From assembly GCA_963920705.1 (NCBI GenBank), contig OY987226.1, forward strand, positions 10,170,501 through 10,234,500: DNA of 64,000 bases. Direction: 5' to 3'. Both the position numbers and the translations under genes were made by a program. The notes beneath the pieces are model-generated. The model was not told where the DNA came from and ran no database searches. It saw only the letters and a program-made list of their open reading frames with translations. Of the stretch, positions 10,401-24,600 are shown in pieces. How positions within the stretch are numbered: the first letter of the stretch is position 1; the number at the start of each line of letters is the position of its first letter. The DNA comes from Odiellus spinosus. Its lineage: Eukaryota; Arthropoda; Arachnida; Opiliones; Phalangiidae.

Positions 10401-13400
10401 TCTTTTTCGGTGTAGATATTTCTGATAAACTGTGTAAATAATATAAGGGATATTGTCAATATCCACTCGTACTCGGTTACTCTGGTGGAAGGTTACTAAA
10501 TTCCCGTTAAATTACTGATATCCTAATACCAATTAAAAACGTTCTAAGCCTGGAAATCCGGGGTATAAGCCTTAGAGTAAATTAGTAATCAAGTGATTTT
10601 TTATCAACATTTTCTAATCCTGACATTTTTGGCGCGTGGCTTTGGTAGGGTTGTGGATCTAGTGCATTTTTCATATAGCTATGGAACCGAATGAGCATCA
10701 GCAACTGGGTTTCTTTCGAAAATGATTTAGGCTTAGCGCCTTTGATAATTAAAAGTAAATTGCCTCGAAGTCTGCAGTCAGTTTCTAACGGTTTTCACGC
10801 ATCGATTTAAAATAACTTTTTATCAGTCTAATATCCATTTAATATTGCTTTTAATTCAAATAAAAATTAATTCTTAGTCCTCTTATATATTCGATTATAT
10901 TATTGCATTCCACCCTCTCTTTAAACTGCAAAGTCCATTCTTTTATGAAACTTAACACCCCCCCCCCCCTCCGATTGAGGAAGGCGGTACATTGTTTTCT
11001 GTACCATCCGCTCTACTTTTTTCCATATTCTAGATTTCCAAAAAAAAGCCTTAGCTGGTTCTTAAGTCGTGTTTAATAGCTGGTAAGGTTATTCAAGTTC
11101 ATATCTAACCCTTTCGGGTTTTTCTCCATAATATTAGCCTGTCTCATTCTCTGTGAAATCAAAATGAACCGAAAAATAAAAGAAAGACATAACTGCTTTC
11201 TACGCGCTGCAAGCGAACTGTCTTGAAAAGGGGAGTAAAGGAAATATATTTTTTATACACTTCCCGCACCACGTTGGTAAAATTGGCACTTGTAAACGAA
11301 TTCGACTTTGCGAGGGTCTTCAGTTTTATCCGCGAGCTTCGTATCTTTGTTTCAAAAAAGTTAAAAACATTGACATTCGTTGGGTTATCAAATAATTTGG
11401 TTTAACAGAAGTTAAAGTTTAGGGAATTAAAGTTGTATCCCATTTAATTTATTTCAAAATATATTTTAAGCGAATTTATTTCGAAAATAAATGTTAAGCG
11501 AATTTATTTCGAAAATAAATGTTAAGCGAATTTATTTCGAAAATAAATGTTAAGCGAATTTATTTCGAAAATAAATTTTAAGCGAATTTATTTCGAAAAT
11601 AAATTTTAAGCGAATTTATTTCGAAAATAAATTTTAAGCGAATTTATTTCGAAAATAAATTTTAAGCGAATTTATTTCGAAAATAAATTTTAAGCGAATT
11701 TATTTCGAAAATAAATTTTTAGCGAATTTATTTCAAAAATAAATTTTAAGCGAATTTATTTCAAAAATAAATTTTAAGCGAATTTATTTCGAAATAAATT
11801 CGCTTAAATAAATTTTAAGCGAATTTATTTCGAAAATTAATTTTAAGCGAATTTATTTCGAAAATTAATTTGAAGCGAATTTCTATATATAAGACTGATT
11901 TCTTATATAATATATATTATATTAATTTTGGTTAGCAGCTAGTTGAGTTTCTCTCCCAAATGACCTTGCAAAGCAAAAATCCTTTTAGAATATTAAGTAG
12001 GTCAATTCTTATCTTTTCATATATATTCCGACTGTTAAAATTCACCTCCCCTTTCGTTTTATAAAGTCTTAGACGGATTAGTCGTGGCATTTTCCGACCA
12101 AATAATTAATTTGATCGTTGCTAATAGCATGTTCTACTTCGTGCAATTGAGTAACATTCGGGGAATGGAGAAAGGCCAGTAGACGAGCGTTTAATATTTA
12201 ATCCGTCACTTGCAACTTTATTTACGTTATTTTACCATAACTCGAACAGAATGCTTCATTTTTATTCTCCTTACTTTTTTTTTCTCGCACTGATCAATTT
12301 GTTTTCAGCGTGGTAAATGAATTTGGGCCTTTCTTATTGCGAATTTTGCTTCTGTCTTAGGAGAACCCCATTTTGTAGAAATGTTTCCGTCGCCAAAACC
12401 GAAAATGGTTCTGGAGAAATTATCTGTAATTGGAGAAAGGACGGGTTTTCGTTACGCGAAAGATCATAACTTAAACATTTACATCATAGCCGGCACGGTA
12501 TCGAAAGATTAGCTACCACCCCTATTACGCTTCAGTGATTTGGACTCATCCTCAAGATTTTAAGTCGCGGAGGTGGCTGCGCTTCGGGATATTGTTTTCC
12601 CTCCCTTATCCTTTATTCTCCGGCTCAGAGTGGCGCTTCGCATTTCAATTTTTACGCTGACTGCAACCATTTGGGTGTCTCATATCAATCAGCTATCGCA
12701 AGGCAGAGTTAATTACTTTTCTGTGATAATTTATAAGCTTTTGATTGACTGAAATCTTTAAGATGAGACAGTGAACTTCAAAATCGAGATATAAATAAGA
12801 TACGAATTTTCAAAAATTATTATTAGTTGGCCTGATCTCAAAAATCTTTTTTTAAATTCTCGCGCAAAACCGGAAATAGTTTTAGGGTTATTACTGTGAC
12901 GTTAAACGAGCGTGGAGCGAGCCAACACTTTCTTAAAATCACTCACCTAATTTTATTTATGTCCTTAATGACGTAAAAGTGGTGAAAGGACACATGTGGG
13001 AATTCTGATTTTTTTTTTATGTTTCCAGAAGACGGGGATGGGTTTAGTGAACTTGTAAAATTAATAACTTTATTAATTATTGGCCGGTTTTTATGTAATT
13101 TCATATTGAAACACATTAACCTTACTTGAGTATCTTGTTAACCAAAAACGTCATTTTAAAGTTAAATCTTTCATTGAAAAGGTCAAAGTTTCGTACACGC
13201 CGTCAATTCCGGCTGATCCCTCTTCAGAAACCAAAAATAAAATAATCCCCCTTTTTATGGTAAACCTACTGTAAAGTAATTCCGGTGTTTGTTCTATGAT
13301 GGTATTGAACTAAATTGTTTAGACATTAAACGTAACTTGATAGGTATCAATTTGTTTTCTAAAGTATTTCGTTACAGCATATTCGTGCCTTTTTTATGGT

Positions 13401-16400
13401 AATTATTGGAAAGGAGAATGTTAAAATTCGTAATTTTTTTGTCCTATTGAGTTGTGATTACTATTATTATTAATAATGAGGTTATTAAATCTTCACGACT
13501 CATCCTAAAAGGGGAAATAATTCCATCTTAAAGTGTTTTACGTTTAAAGGGAGAATGCAACCTAACAAGTGGCTTTTCTATTTAATCTTTAAATTATTTA
13601 AATATACCTCATTACAAACCAATATGAAGCTATAGCAAGGGCAAGAGTAATTAGGTTTTTAGCGAGATTGAGAGTGGTCCTATGGGAAATTCGCTATTAC
13701 TCGGAACGTAAGCTTAACAGGGATTCAATGAGAGGATGATGTGACGTCGTTAACCAGTCTCCAGTCCAATAGTGAAAGTCTACAAACTAAGCTGAAGAGG
13801 CGGCCGCTTTTGGTCATTGACCGGCAAGTGTTTAACGGCGAGATAATCAAACTGTCCTCGTATTCGTACCAAACCCATTTTCCGAGAAAGTTGAGAATTA
13901 TGCACATTTAAACGATATTGAATCGATAGAAAATCGCGTGTTGTCGGACTTCATTCTCCCTTTAAATTATTTTCACGCTGAACGCGATGTTATAAGTCGT
14001 CGAGGGTACAGCCAATGGGAAGTGTACAAATATAATTATTTGAAAGCATATAATGATGTTTCGGCACTTCTACATGGGGGTTCGTAAGAAAAACATCATG
14101 TCTGCCTGTGCATTATTTCACCTTGAACTAAAGAACTACGTTTGTAATATTTCCATATGATTCAACTACTCGTGAAAACAAAGTGTAGAAGCAGACGTAA
14201 ATACGTGGAAAAAATCGGTATCCTTGCTTTTTCATCTTTTGTCGATGTTTTTAGCGAGAGCCAATAAGATACCTATAAACGTTTGGTATGAGTATTTAGG
14301 AGTAGAGCTCTTCATTTGGCTATGAGTCGAAATATAGTATAGTAAAGGCAATAATTACACTATTCCTACTATTTAAATACGTCTTCCTGCCCTAACGGAT
14401 TAATTTGCATTTGTTAGTATTGTTAATTTCAAATTTGGCCCGATTTTGACCTTCATTACGTATCAAATAAGCGTAATTATATTTTTATTCAAACTAATTT
14501 AATTCACCCTTCAAATTCTGAGACGATTCGGTAATCTTGAATCTTTACGATATATTTTTAAACTCGTAATCTATCTAGGAGAGGAGTCCCACAAAAGCTA
14601 ATCTAATGCCATACTTATTGAAGCTATATAATATTTACCCAATGTTACGACTCGGGTCCTATCTCGAAACGCCAGCTAATACTGATAAGATGTGGAAAAA
14701 CGCCTATAACCGCACTTTCAATAGTCGAAAATGTTTATATTTTGAGATCGCGTCGAAATTTGATTCAATTTAATCAAATTTTAACGTTGATAATATAGAA
14801 ATTAACCGGAAAAAAATTATATATTCATATATAATGACATATTAACGGGTAATGTACGAGTAGACTTAAAAAATCACGCCAGCGGCTCTTTCAAATGCTC
14901 GTACGCACCGAACTAGTTATCTTAATTACTCGAAAAGAAAAATAATTAATGAAATTTTAATTGCTTTTATATAATTAAGGATTCTGTAAGGAGAGATCTC
15001 GCGAATAACTTTATTATGAAAGCTGTTAATGTCTGAAGATTATCCATCAAGTTTGGATTTAAAAATAAAAAAATTGGTACTTGTTTTCGATATAATTTTG
15101 CAATGCACCAATTTTTTATAGGAAAGATAAGCGTAGTCTGCTTCAATAACATCACGTGAAAAAGTCAGGAAATTCGATTTTTAATTGAATGTCAGCGAAA
15201 ATGCTAATTATTTTCATTAGCTGAGATTTTTAAGGCATTTACGAAAATTTCATTCAATTCTAGATCCTTAAATCATCCCAATTTGCCAATTAGCAACTTT
15301 ATCTATGGACAGTTTTTGGAGTAATTAATCATCTTATGAAGGTGTAAACCGGGTTCGTAAAAATGTGGAAAACAGAAGGGAAAAAAAATGAAATATCATT
15401 TCAGTCGAACAATCATAATTAATTGAGAGTATCAGAGAAGATCTTAATTATTTCAGAAAATCAGGGAAATTTATGCTATTAAAATACTTTTCACTTAAAT
15501 TGTTGCAAAACCCAAAAAAAAGGATAGGTTTTATAACACCTGAAAACTGAGCACTCATTCTAGTTTATTTTCAACCCTATTTTTTCTATTACTTATTTTA
15601 TTTTTGCTTTTAAAGACTCCTTTATTGTAAAAATATACCCAGGGAAATTTAACAAAAGTACTCTTGAAAACCTGAAAATATCAGGGAAATTAAATTTCGA
15701 AATCTTGTACAAACACTGTCTAAATAACTTCTGCTCATTTACTGCGTTAAGCCTAATTGGCCCTAATCCAATGAAATTCATTTTGAATATGAAGCCAGAT
15801 ATCCTGGATTAAACGGAAAGCTTGATTTAAACTTTATATTTGTTTTGACCCAAAAGCTCGGTTCTTGATTGAAAACGCTGATTTACTTAGCCAAAATTAG
15901 TTTTTACAGATGTTGTGGAAAACGTGCGCTATAGTAGATAGAAGCTTGAGTCACGTGATTTTATAAATAAGCAGCATTCCAACGAGAGATGGCCAAAAAC
16001 CACAATTTATTTTATAATAAAATATAATCCCAAGTATTAAAATTTCGATTATGAATATGAGACTTTTCCTTTTTGCGATGTTTAGACCGACAGTAAAGAA
16101 GTGATTAAACGCTCCATTTGGGAATAAACGAATTCTAGTTGGATAAAAAATTACCATAAATATGTACTTTTACCCCCTTTGTGTATGTGAGAGACACGTA
16201 AGTTAATCTCCCTGAGGTCTTTTTAAAATATTTATCACAGAATTTGGATAATTTCAAATATCACCTAAGGTTTTAAGTTATAAAATATCGTGTAATTCGA
16301 CCCTGTAATGCTGAATAGTTTTGATAGATCGACACTATCTAGTAACATAAATTATGATTTAAAAAACGTTTCACAAAATACTAGGTTTAGTATAATAGTA

Positions 16401-18581
16401 TATTTCGAAGACAGCTGATTGAGCGCTTCGAAATGTGACAAATTTTTCCACAATTGGGCGAAAATTATGAAAGATATTGCGATTCAAAGGGAGATGGCCA
16501 GAAAATCATTTTTAAATTCAATCCATGAATTCATAAATGTATAAGGAATATTTACTTTTTCGGACTGATCTGCCTCTTCTTTCGAAACCAGTTACCTTAG
16601 AAGAGTATAGATTATGAAAAATATTTCACCGTTTTCTCGTAAATTGAAATTGAAACTCACGTTTTGACCCGATTGTTTTCGAGAGAAATTTGAGTTTTCA
16701 GGGAAAGAAGCGCCCGTCGCCGAATTATCACTCAATATAGCTATATTTACAGTCTCTTTAACTCCCGAAAACAAAGCGCATGAATCGGCATTCGCTCCTA
16801 CATGTGGTTAATTCATTATCTTAAGATTGTTAATATTATTTTTCTTTGATCGGTAATGACTTAAAAAGGTGATTTCGTTTAAAAAACTTTAAAGGGAGAA
16901 TGGAACTTGACTTCCCATCGATTCCTTATCCACTACTAAGAAATTTTAAACCAATGTTATGCTAGAAATCAATGTTTAACTTTACCGGGAAAGTAGGCTT
17001 AACAAGGATCCAAGGAGAGAATTGTCGGTGACCCGTTAACTACGTGATATCAAACTTTCCAAGCCTACTTTATTTTACAATTGGATTATTTTACAAGTGT
17101 GTTTGGCATGTTAAATCTATAGAAAGTCACGTTGTTGTCAGGTTGCATTCTCCCTTTAGGAAATCTGCGGCCTATGATTTTACATTACATAGCTTTGCCT
17201 TAGTTCGAGCAATATAATTAATTTTAATAGTAGCAAAAGTATATATATTTTCTTGAAAAGTATTTTTGAGAGAAAAAATGACCGTCTTCCTTTAAAGGAA
17301 ATTTAAGTTTTGATATTTTTCTTTCATGGCATTTTTGCATTTTTTAATTTTAAATTTACATCCGTACTTATATCCGTGATTAACGGGTTTAATACATCTT
17401 CGAAAAAAATTCTTTAATTACTTTAAAGTACAGATATAACCAATTTGATTCGGCACGAAAATGGTTTCTTTTAGTGCGAATTCGTTCAATTTAAATGGAT
17501 TATTCTAGGTGTAAAATTATTCTTCTTTGGGGGGCAGTTCGCTCCCACGATTAAAGGGATAATGAAGACGTAACGTTTTATTTATTTTTAAATAAAAATC
17601 TATTAAAATATTTATTAAACAAAGTCTTGTTTATTATTTAGGTTCATAAGGAGCGTTAAAATATTCTTGAAAACATTAAAACTCACCTCCTGTCCCGTTA
17701 AGATTTCTTTCGTAACTTGGATAATTTACCAATTAATACCTCGAAACCTTTAAATAATGTTTCTCTTCTTCATTATCTCTACCTTTAATCGATTAGATCG
17801 GATTAAAAATTAGTATTGTAAGTCTAGAGTAATTTTCCTCAAAAACCCCCAAAATGTTTTTTTTATTATATAATTAAAATGTCTTATATAATTTTCATTT
17901 AAAAATTTTGAGATAAAATCTATGCATTCGTGGTATTGAAACAAGTTTTAAATGTCGTATTTATCAAATAATTCTCCGAGGCATTAGTGTCGTTAACGTT
18001 TTCAATTAGGGGAGATAAAACCCCCTCGCCCTGGCTAGCGGCGGTAGCAAAAATTTGATTATCCGACCTGATTAAATCCTATTAATTGTACAATCTGGAA
18101 CTATCATACTATGAGATCTTCTCCTTGGTAATCTATCCTCCAAACTTAACAAATCGGTGAATTTAAAATTTATTCATCTTCTAAATTTGAAATAAAATTT
18201 TTATTTAATTGTTGGTATTTTAAAATCTGCAATTCAAATCGTGTATAATTAAAATACTCAATTAGTAATTCAATTAACGATAAATTAACGTTTCTTATCC
18301 AAATTAAATGATTAATATATTAAGATTTAAAGAAAACATAAAAATAAAAAAATAGGTCAAATATTTCGAATGTCGATACCAAATCGACTCTTAAGGGTTG
18401 GTTTTCGTTACATTATTTTGGTTGGGCGTTGGATTTTCTATTCGCTATATAACCGAGCGTCCTTTAAAATGATCCGCTGTTGAAGCGGGCGCGGTTTTCT
18501 GAACGTCTGATCGCCCAAATGTTGCCTTAGGAAAATCAAAGATAGACTCTCGTAACCGGTTTCCTTCCAAAAATTTGCGGT

Positions 18582-18631
<50 letters not shown>

Positions 18632-21600
18632 TTATAATTTCTTGAAAGTTTGATATTCTCAAAATTCTATCCCGCGACCACCGCAATGTTTCACGTTTTA
18701 TCTAGTGAAGTTAGACTTTTTTATAATGATTTTAAAACATTTTCTTAAACTCCTTGGGCTCCGTTACTTAGAAGGAAAAAAAACATTTGGGGGAAGGAGT
18801 GGTAGGGGATATTAGGCCCCCGTAGTCATTATCTAAGAAATCGCAATTTCTGTCTTAAGCCTAAAGGAAATGTTTAACTCTTTTTATAAGAGATCGGTGT
18901 GAGAAAAGTAAAGGGAAGATGAAGTGTTTTATTCGTTATATATTGTGTTCACCATTTCAAGTATATAATTTCTAAGGGTTAATATATCATGAGCGATGAA
19001 ATGAAGATCTTCCGCCTAGAAACTAATTAAAGGGCGGTTCACAAACAAGAAAATCTGAAAAAAAAGGTGGGGGGGGGGGGTTCATTCATAACTCCCCTAG
19101 TGGGATTTCGGTGAAACCCGGAAGTAACCGGACTATTTGGTCAATTTCCTAGTAGCTGGTAGCTTTATGCATTATTCGTACACGAATTGGAAAAACCTGG
19201 AGAAGTCAGGGAATTTTAAAATGGGCCAAAAATGTCACGGAATTTAAAAATGCACCCTAGAGGTCAGGAAAATAAAACATTTCGATACAGGTCAAGGAAA
19301 AGTTTGATATGTTGACCTTTTAATTGTAATAATTATTTTAAACTGAATATTTTCTCATATTCTGAGCAAACAATTGCCCGAGTCATAAACGATATTGTCA
19401 AAATTTCAGAATATCTTGTATATTCTTAAGAAATCTGTCTTTCAAATTCGATATTTTGCTTGAACAGAAGTTTAAAAGTTCAAGGGCGTATCCTGGATTA
19501 CAATTCGTTGTGTAATAATGTTTTACGCTTAGTTCGCCTTATTACACAGTGCTTTAAGGGTTTTCATATTCGTGGGTGCAATTTGTATAATTTGATCCTA
19601 TTTTAAATCTTATTGTATGGTTATGACACTCTCCCTTTTAAAATTTACGAAGAAAAAATATAATTTATATTTAAAGAACAAGTCTCACCACTTTTGAGAT
19701 TAGACAAAAATTTATTCTATATGGTCTCGCCCTCACTAAGAATTTTAAACATTTAACACTACCTAAACCAACCATTGCGATGCCCAGAGAAAGTATCGAG
19801 TAGCGAAGTACTCTTTCAATTTTTGAGTCCATTAGTTGACAGTTAAAAAATATAATTATTAAATTTAATAATACATTTGAGGTTAGTGTAGTTTATTTTA
19901 AGATCAAATATTTGCTATCATGTCTTCGGTACCTTAAATATTAATTTAATTAATATATTTCTTTTGTTCAACCAAGCATCGCCAAATAACTAACTTAGTT
20001 TTATGTTATTCTTTCATCTAAATAAACCATAAATGGTCAGGGATATTGGCAGAAAATAGTTGGGGATTACCTAGAAAGGTCAGGGGTTATCAAATCAAAT
20101 TACTTGTTTTATTAATTAATGATGCTGTAACATCTAAAACCAGTCTTAATCCCACCCAGGCGCAAATACTTTTAATCTGGATAATAAAAAAAAAAACATA
20201 AACACTTGTATTTCAGTAATTAAAACAATAATAGAGCTCATGCGCAGTGAAAGCGCGGAATTCATCTCCCTTTGTATGCCTGATACTTAAGGATGGTCTA
20301 TACAATAAAAATTAATTCACAAGAATCCCATTTAAAGCGCGTTTTTTGAAGTTTTTCTCGTGTTTTATTAAAATAAAAGTAGATATCCTTATTATTATTT
20401 TATTGTTAATAATTCTTTTTGATGATTATTGACGATTATAGATATTTATATGTAATATGGGCACCATCGTAAAAGTACAAATTCATTCATGGAAACCACT
20501 GGCTGTAGGGGAATTGTTGTAGTATGTCAGAATATATCAGATGGTGTAAAAATTGATAGAGTAAGCTTATAACCGGAAATTGTGTAAAACATCTACGATT
20601 TTATCATAATCCGGAATATTGATGCTCTGAAAATTATTATATGTGTATATTTTATGTTCAGGTTTCATTCATAAATACTTATAAAATTGAGCGTGATCTA
20701 ACGAAACGAATCGATGCCATTTGATAAACATACTAGAACATCGTAGTTGTTTATGCGTAAAAGATTCTCTTCCAAGTTCCACTTTTCTGAACATTTGTTT
20801 TTAAGTTTCTAGTGCTCAATTTTAACGCATAACTTCGATTCAAAAGCGCTTGAAAGAAACCAAACACCTACGAGTACTTTAAAAAAACTTTTTAGGCATA
20901 ATATTGACGACTACAAATGACTTTGACTTTTATTTAGCCTCCTGATAGCGTACTTAATCAAATATAAATTAACCTAAAAAATTAGTTAAACCTGCTCATA
21001 ATCTATAGTACATTTTTATTATAAATGAAACTGAATAAACTCGCTCGTAGTCTCAATATTACGTCTAGTTATCCTCCTTGGGGTAAACGTAGTTAGTATT
21101 GTGTTATTTTAATGAGCTAAAGTCGCGCACTTTTCAGTTGCCATTAGCCTTAGGGATTATTAACGTAGGTTTTGGATTACAACCTACATTTATAATTTAT
21201 AAGAGTACATACATAATCCCATCGCCTTAATTTCCAAAATGCTTACAAGTGTTATAAAACGTTGCAAAGAAGTTTTGCATCTGTGAACTCTGACCTAATA
21301 TTTTTTTTCGTAACCACGAATTTATTTTAAGACACTGTGGTTCAAGTTTGAATCACCAATCAGATTAACCAAACGGCCTCAGCCTTGACAATACAGCTTT
21401 CACATCATTTTATAACGCCGTCGCTATCGTCATCTGTTTTTTGTTTTTTTTAAGAAACTCAGTCGCTATAGCATGGGCAACTTGGATCAGCTCCTCCGTC
21501 GCCTGTACAGGTGACGGAGGAGCTGATCTAAGTTGGCCATGGCTGTAGCGCTGTGTTGATGGCTGAAATAATATTATTCGCCATACACTGAAATTCAAAC

Positions 21601-24600
21601 CTAATTTGAATAGTTTTAAATTAAAAAAAATTCTCATATTCGTCATTTTGAGTATCGATTCTGAAAATAAATTCAAAAGTTATTTAATTTTTGCTGATAG
21701 TGTCCCTTTGAGAATGACTTTGAAGCGTTTTCGGAAAATGGGAAAACACGAACTATTTTTGCGTTTAATCAAAATTACAACATTTTTTTTTTTTTTTTTT
21801 GTCATTTACAAATCATATTACGTGTTTTTATTGACATCTCCCCAAAACTATCAAAGTTAGTCTGTCAACTTTAAAAAAAGACGAGACAAAAATGCCACGC
21901 ATTCGTCAGTTAGTCACGTTGGTTTTTCGAACATTTATTCCCCCCATCCCCCCTTTTTTTTTAGAGGTATGTATTTTCATTTTAACTACTAGAATATGGA
22001 GCATATTTGAATTGTAGTTGTATAGGGAATATTGTTTATGCTTTGGATAATGGTAAGGCACTTTCATAATATTAGCGTAAGCTAGGCAATAGTTTCTGGA
22101 AAATGGTTGGATTGAGACAGGTGTATACACGTGTCTTAAATATTGCACCACCTGTTTTTACGTGACTGGGAGCAGGGGGAAGGTGGAGTAGGTATTATTT
22201 TCCTGGATGGTTGCGCGTTCAATCGCTTTCTCCTACAGCTTTCGGTAAAATTCCAACTTAATTGCAAACATATACTAACTCAAAATGTCAAGTTTCGAAA
22301 AAAATAAATTAGAGGAGTTGAAAAATGACTATTGTACTACTGCACCATTTTATACGGTTCGTATAGGAGCTCTCTAGGAATAAGTGAAACGTTCAAAGTG
22401 TAGAAAATGTCAAGGATAAATCAAGGATAAAATCTGCACATTCCCGTGAAAAACATTAGGGGAATGTGCAGATTTTTATTTAAATTTTATATAGCTTTGA
22501 AGGGAAGTGGTATAGTTGTTTACAACCACTAGTATCTACACATGTTAGGTTAGTTTTTTGACTCAATTCATTTCCGTCGAACACTTGAACCCATGAATGC
22601 ATATTTATTCGCTCATATTTCTATATATCTCATTATGAAACAGTGAGGAGCCTTTAAAGGCTCACAAGCACCCAAATCTCACTTGTTAAAGGAGAAGCTA
22701 ACACTTTAAGGTGTCTACTACTCTACTTTTATATTATCTACAATACTTTCGTAGAATGTTGAGATTATATCGATGGATATAGAATGTTGTCATTTATCTG
22801 GAGGATAGAATGTTGACTTAGGAGGTGCGAGTTGGTTTTCTCTTGGTTTATGTGTTTTTTTTTTAAATATCAGGGAAAATATATTGTACAAAAGGGGAGA
22901 TTTCCGTTAACCGACCCCCCACTAAATAACGATGGTTATAGACTATTTAGGACCTGGGGAGTTCAGAAAACATAATAAAAAAAATCTCCGACCACAGGAA
23001 GTTTGAGAAAAACGTATTTGACAATTTGAAATTCCCATGCTAAAATCCCATAGAATGCGCCATAGGTTAGGTTGGGTTTATGGGATTTAACATGCAAACT
23101 TCAAATTTTGAAATGCGTTTTTCTCAAACTTCCGATGGATGAAGATTTTTTTAAGTATTTTTTCTGAACTCCCCAGGTCCTAATTAGTTCAAAACCATCG
23201 TTATATGGTGGGGGTCGGTTATCGGAAACCTTGCCGACTCGAGTATTGATTATAACAATTTGTTGTTTCTCAATGTAATTCTACCGCTGTTTGTGTACAA
23301 GCCCAATGCGGCTTTACAAACTCAAATAAAACCATAATAATAATAATAATCCTTATCCCGTAATAATAAAGGTCAGAATCAGTCAAATTCTCAAAACAAT
23401 ACATTATACGCGCCCTATGGGGATTTACATGGCGAATCTGGATTTTAAGTATTTTATTTTGATAAAACTGATGAACTGATTGGTCTCATCTCGCTTTAAT
23501 GGAAATAGGACCCCAAAAGCGATCGAAAGCCACCAAAAAAAGTTCCAGATTCGAAACTTTATTTTTGACATTTTTGAAATCCGCGAAAACTTCAAAACTT
23601 CATTTTCCCTTTTTTGGTTTTTTCGAAAATGAGCAAAAATAAAGTTTCGAATCTGGAACTTTTTTTGGTGGATTTCGGTTCCTTTCGGGGTCCTATTTCC
23701 ATTAAAGCGAGTTGAGACCAATCCGTTTATCGGTTTTGTCAAAATAAAATATTTTAAAATCATATTTCGCCACGTTAATCTCCATAGGGGGCCAATAAGG
23801 TATAATTTGGTTGATTTTAACCTGTTTTTTTCTCGTTAAAAGTCATTTAAACGATATAATTATAACTTACGTAACTAATTACGACGAAAAAAGCCAGGTC
23901 AGAATCAGTCAAATCCTCAAAACAATACATTATCCGCGCCCTATGGGGATTTACATGGCGAATCTGGATTTTAAATATTTTATTTTGATAAAACTGATCA
24001 ACTGATTGGTCTCATCTCGCTTTAATGGAAATAGGACCCCAAAAGCGATCGAAAGCCACCAAAAAAAGTTCCAGATTCGAAACTTTATTTTTGACATTTT
24101 TGAAATCCGCGAAAACTTCAAAACTTCATTTTCCCTTTTTTGGTTTTTTGGAAAATTAGCAAAAATAAAGTTTCGAATCTGGAACTTTTTTTGGTGGATT
24201 TCGGTTCCTTTCGGGGTCCTATTTCCATTAAAGCAAGTTGAGACCAATCCGTTTATCGGTTTTGTCAAAATAAAATATTTTAAAATCATATTTCGCCACG
24301 TTAATCTCCATAGGGGTCCAATAAGGTATAATTTGGTTCATTTTAACCGGTTTTTTTTCTCGTTAAAAGTCATTTAAACGATATAATTATAACTTACGTA
24401 ACTAATTGCGAGGAAAAAACCAGATCAGAATCAGTCAAATCCTCAAAACAATACATTATCCGCGCCCTATGGGGATTTACATGGCGAATCTGGATTTTAA
24501 ATATTTTATTTTGATAAAACTGATCAACTGATTGGTCTCATCTCGCTTTAACGGAAATAGGACCCCAAAAGCGATCGAAAGCCACCAAAAAAAGTTCCAG

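Noticed and set aside
11447-11883. CRISPR-like array (also at 56.6, 58.2 and 63.6 kb)
   Set aside because: The repeats are contiguous with no unique spacers, in a eukaryotic intron and without cas genes. They are ordinary tandem repeats.
18438-18686. 82-codon frame containing an Ile-Tyr run
   Set aside because: The run is the AT microsatellite in translation.
21410-21676. 88-codon minus-strand frame
   Set aside because: Generated by the GC-rich hairpin, which has few stops. No splice signals or family match.
22648-22663. Perfect 16-nt palindrome GAGCCTTTAAAGGCTC
   Set aside because: Short palindromes of this size are expected in 64 kb, and no paired repeat or neighbouring element gives it meaning.
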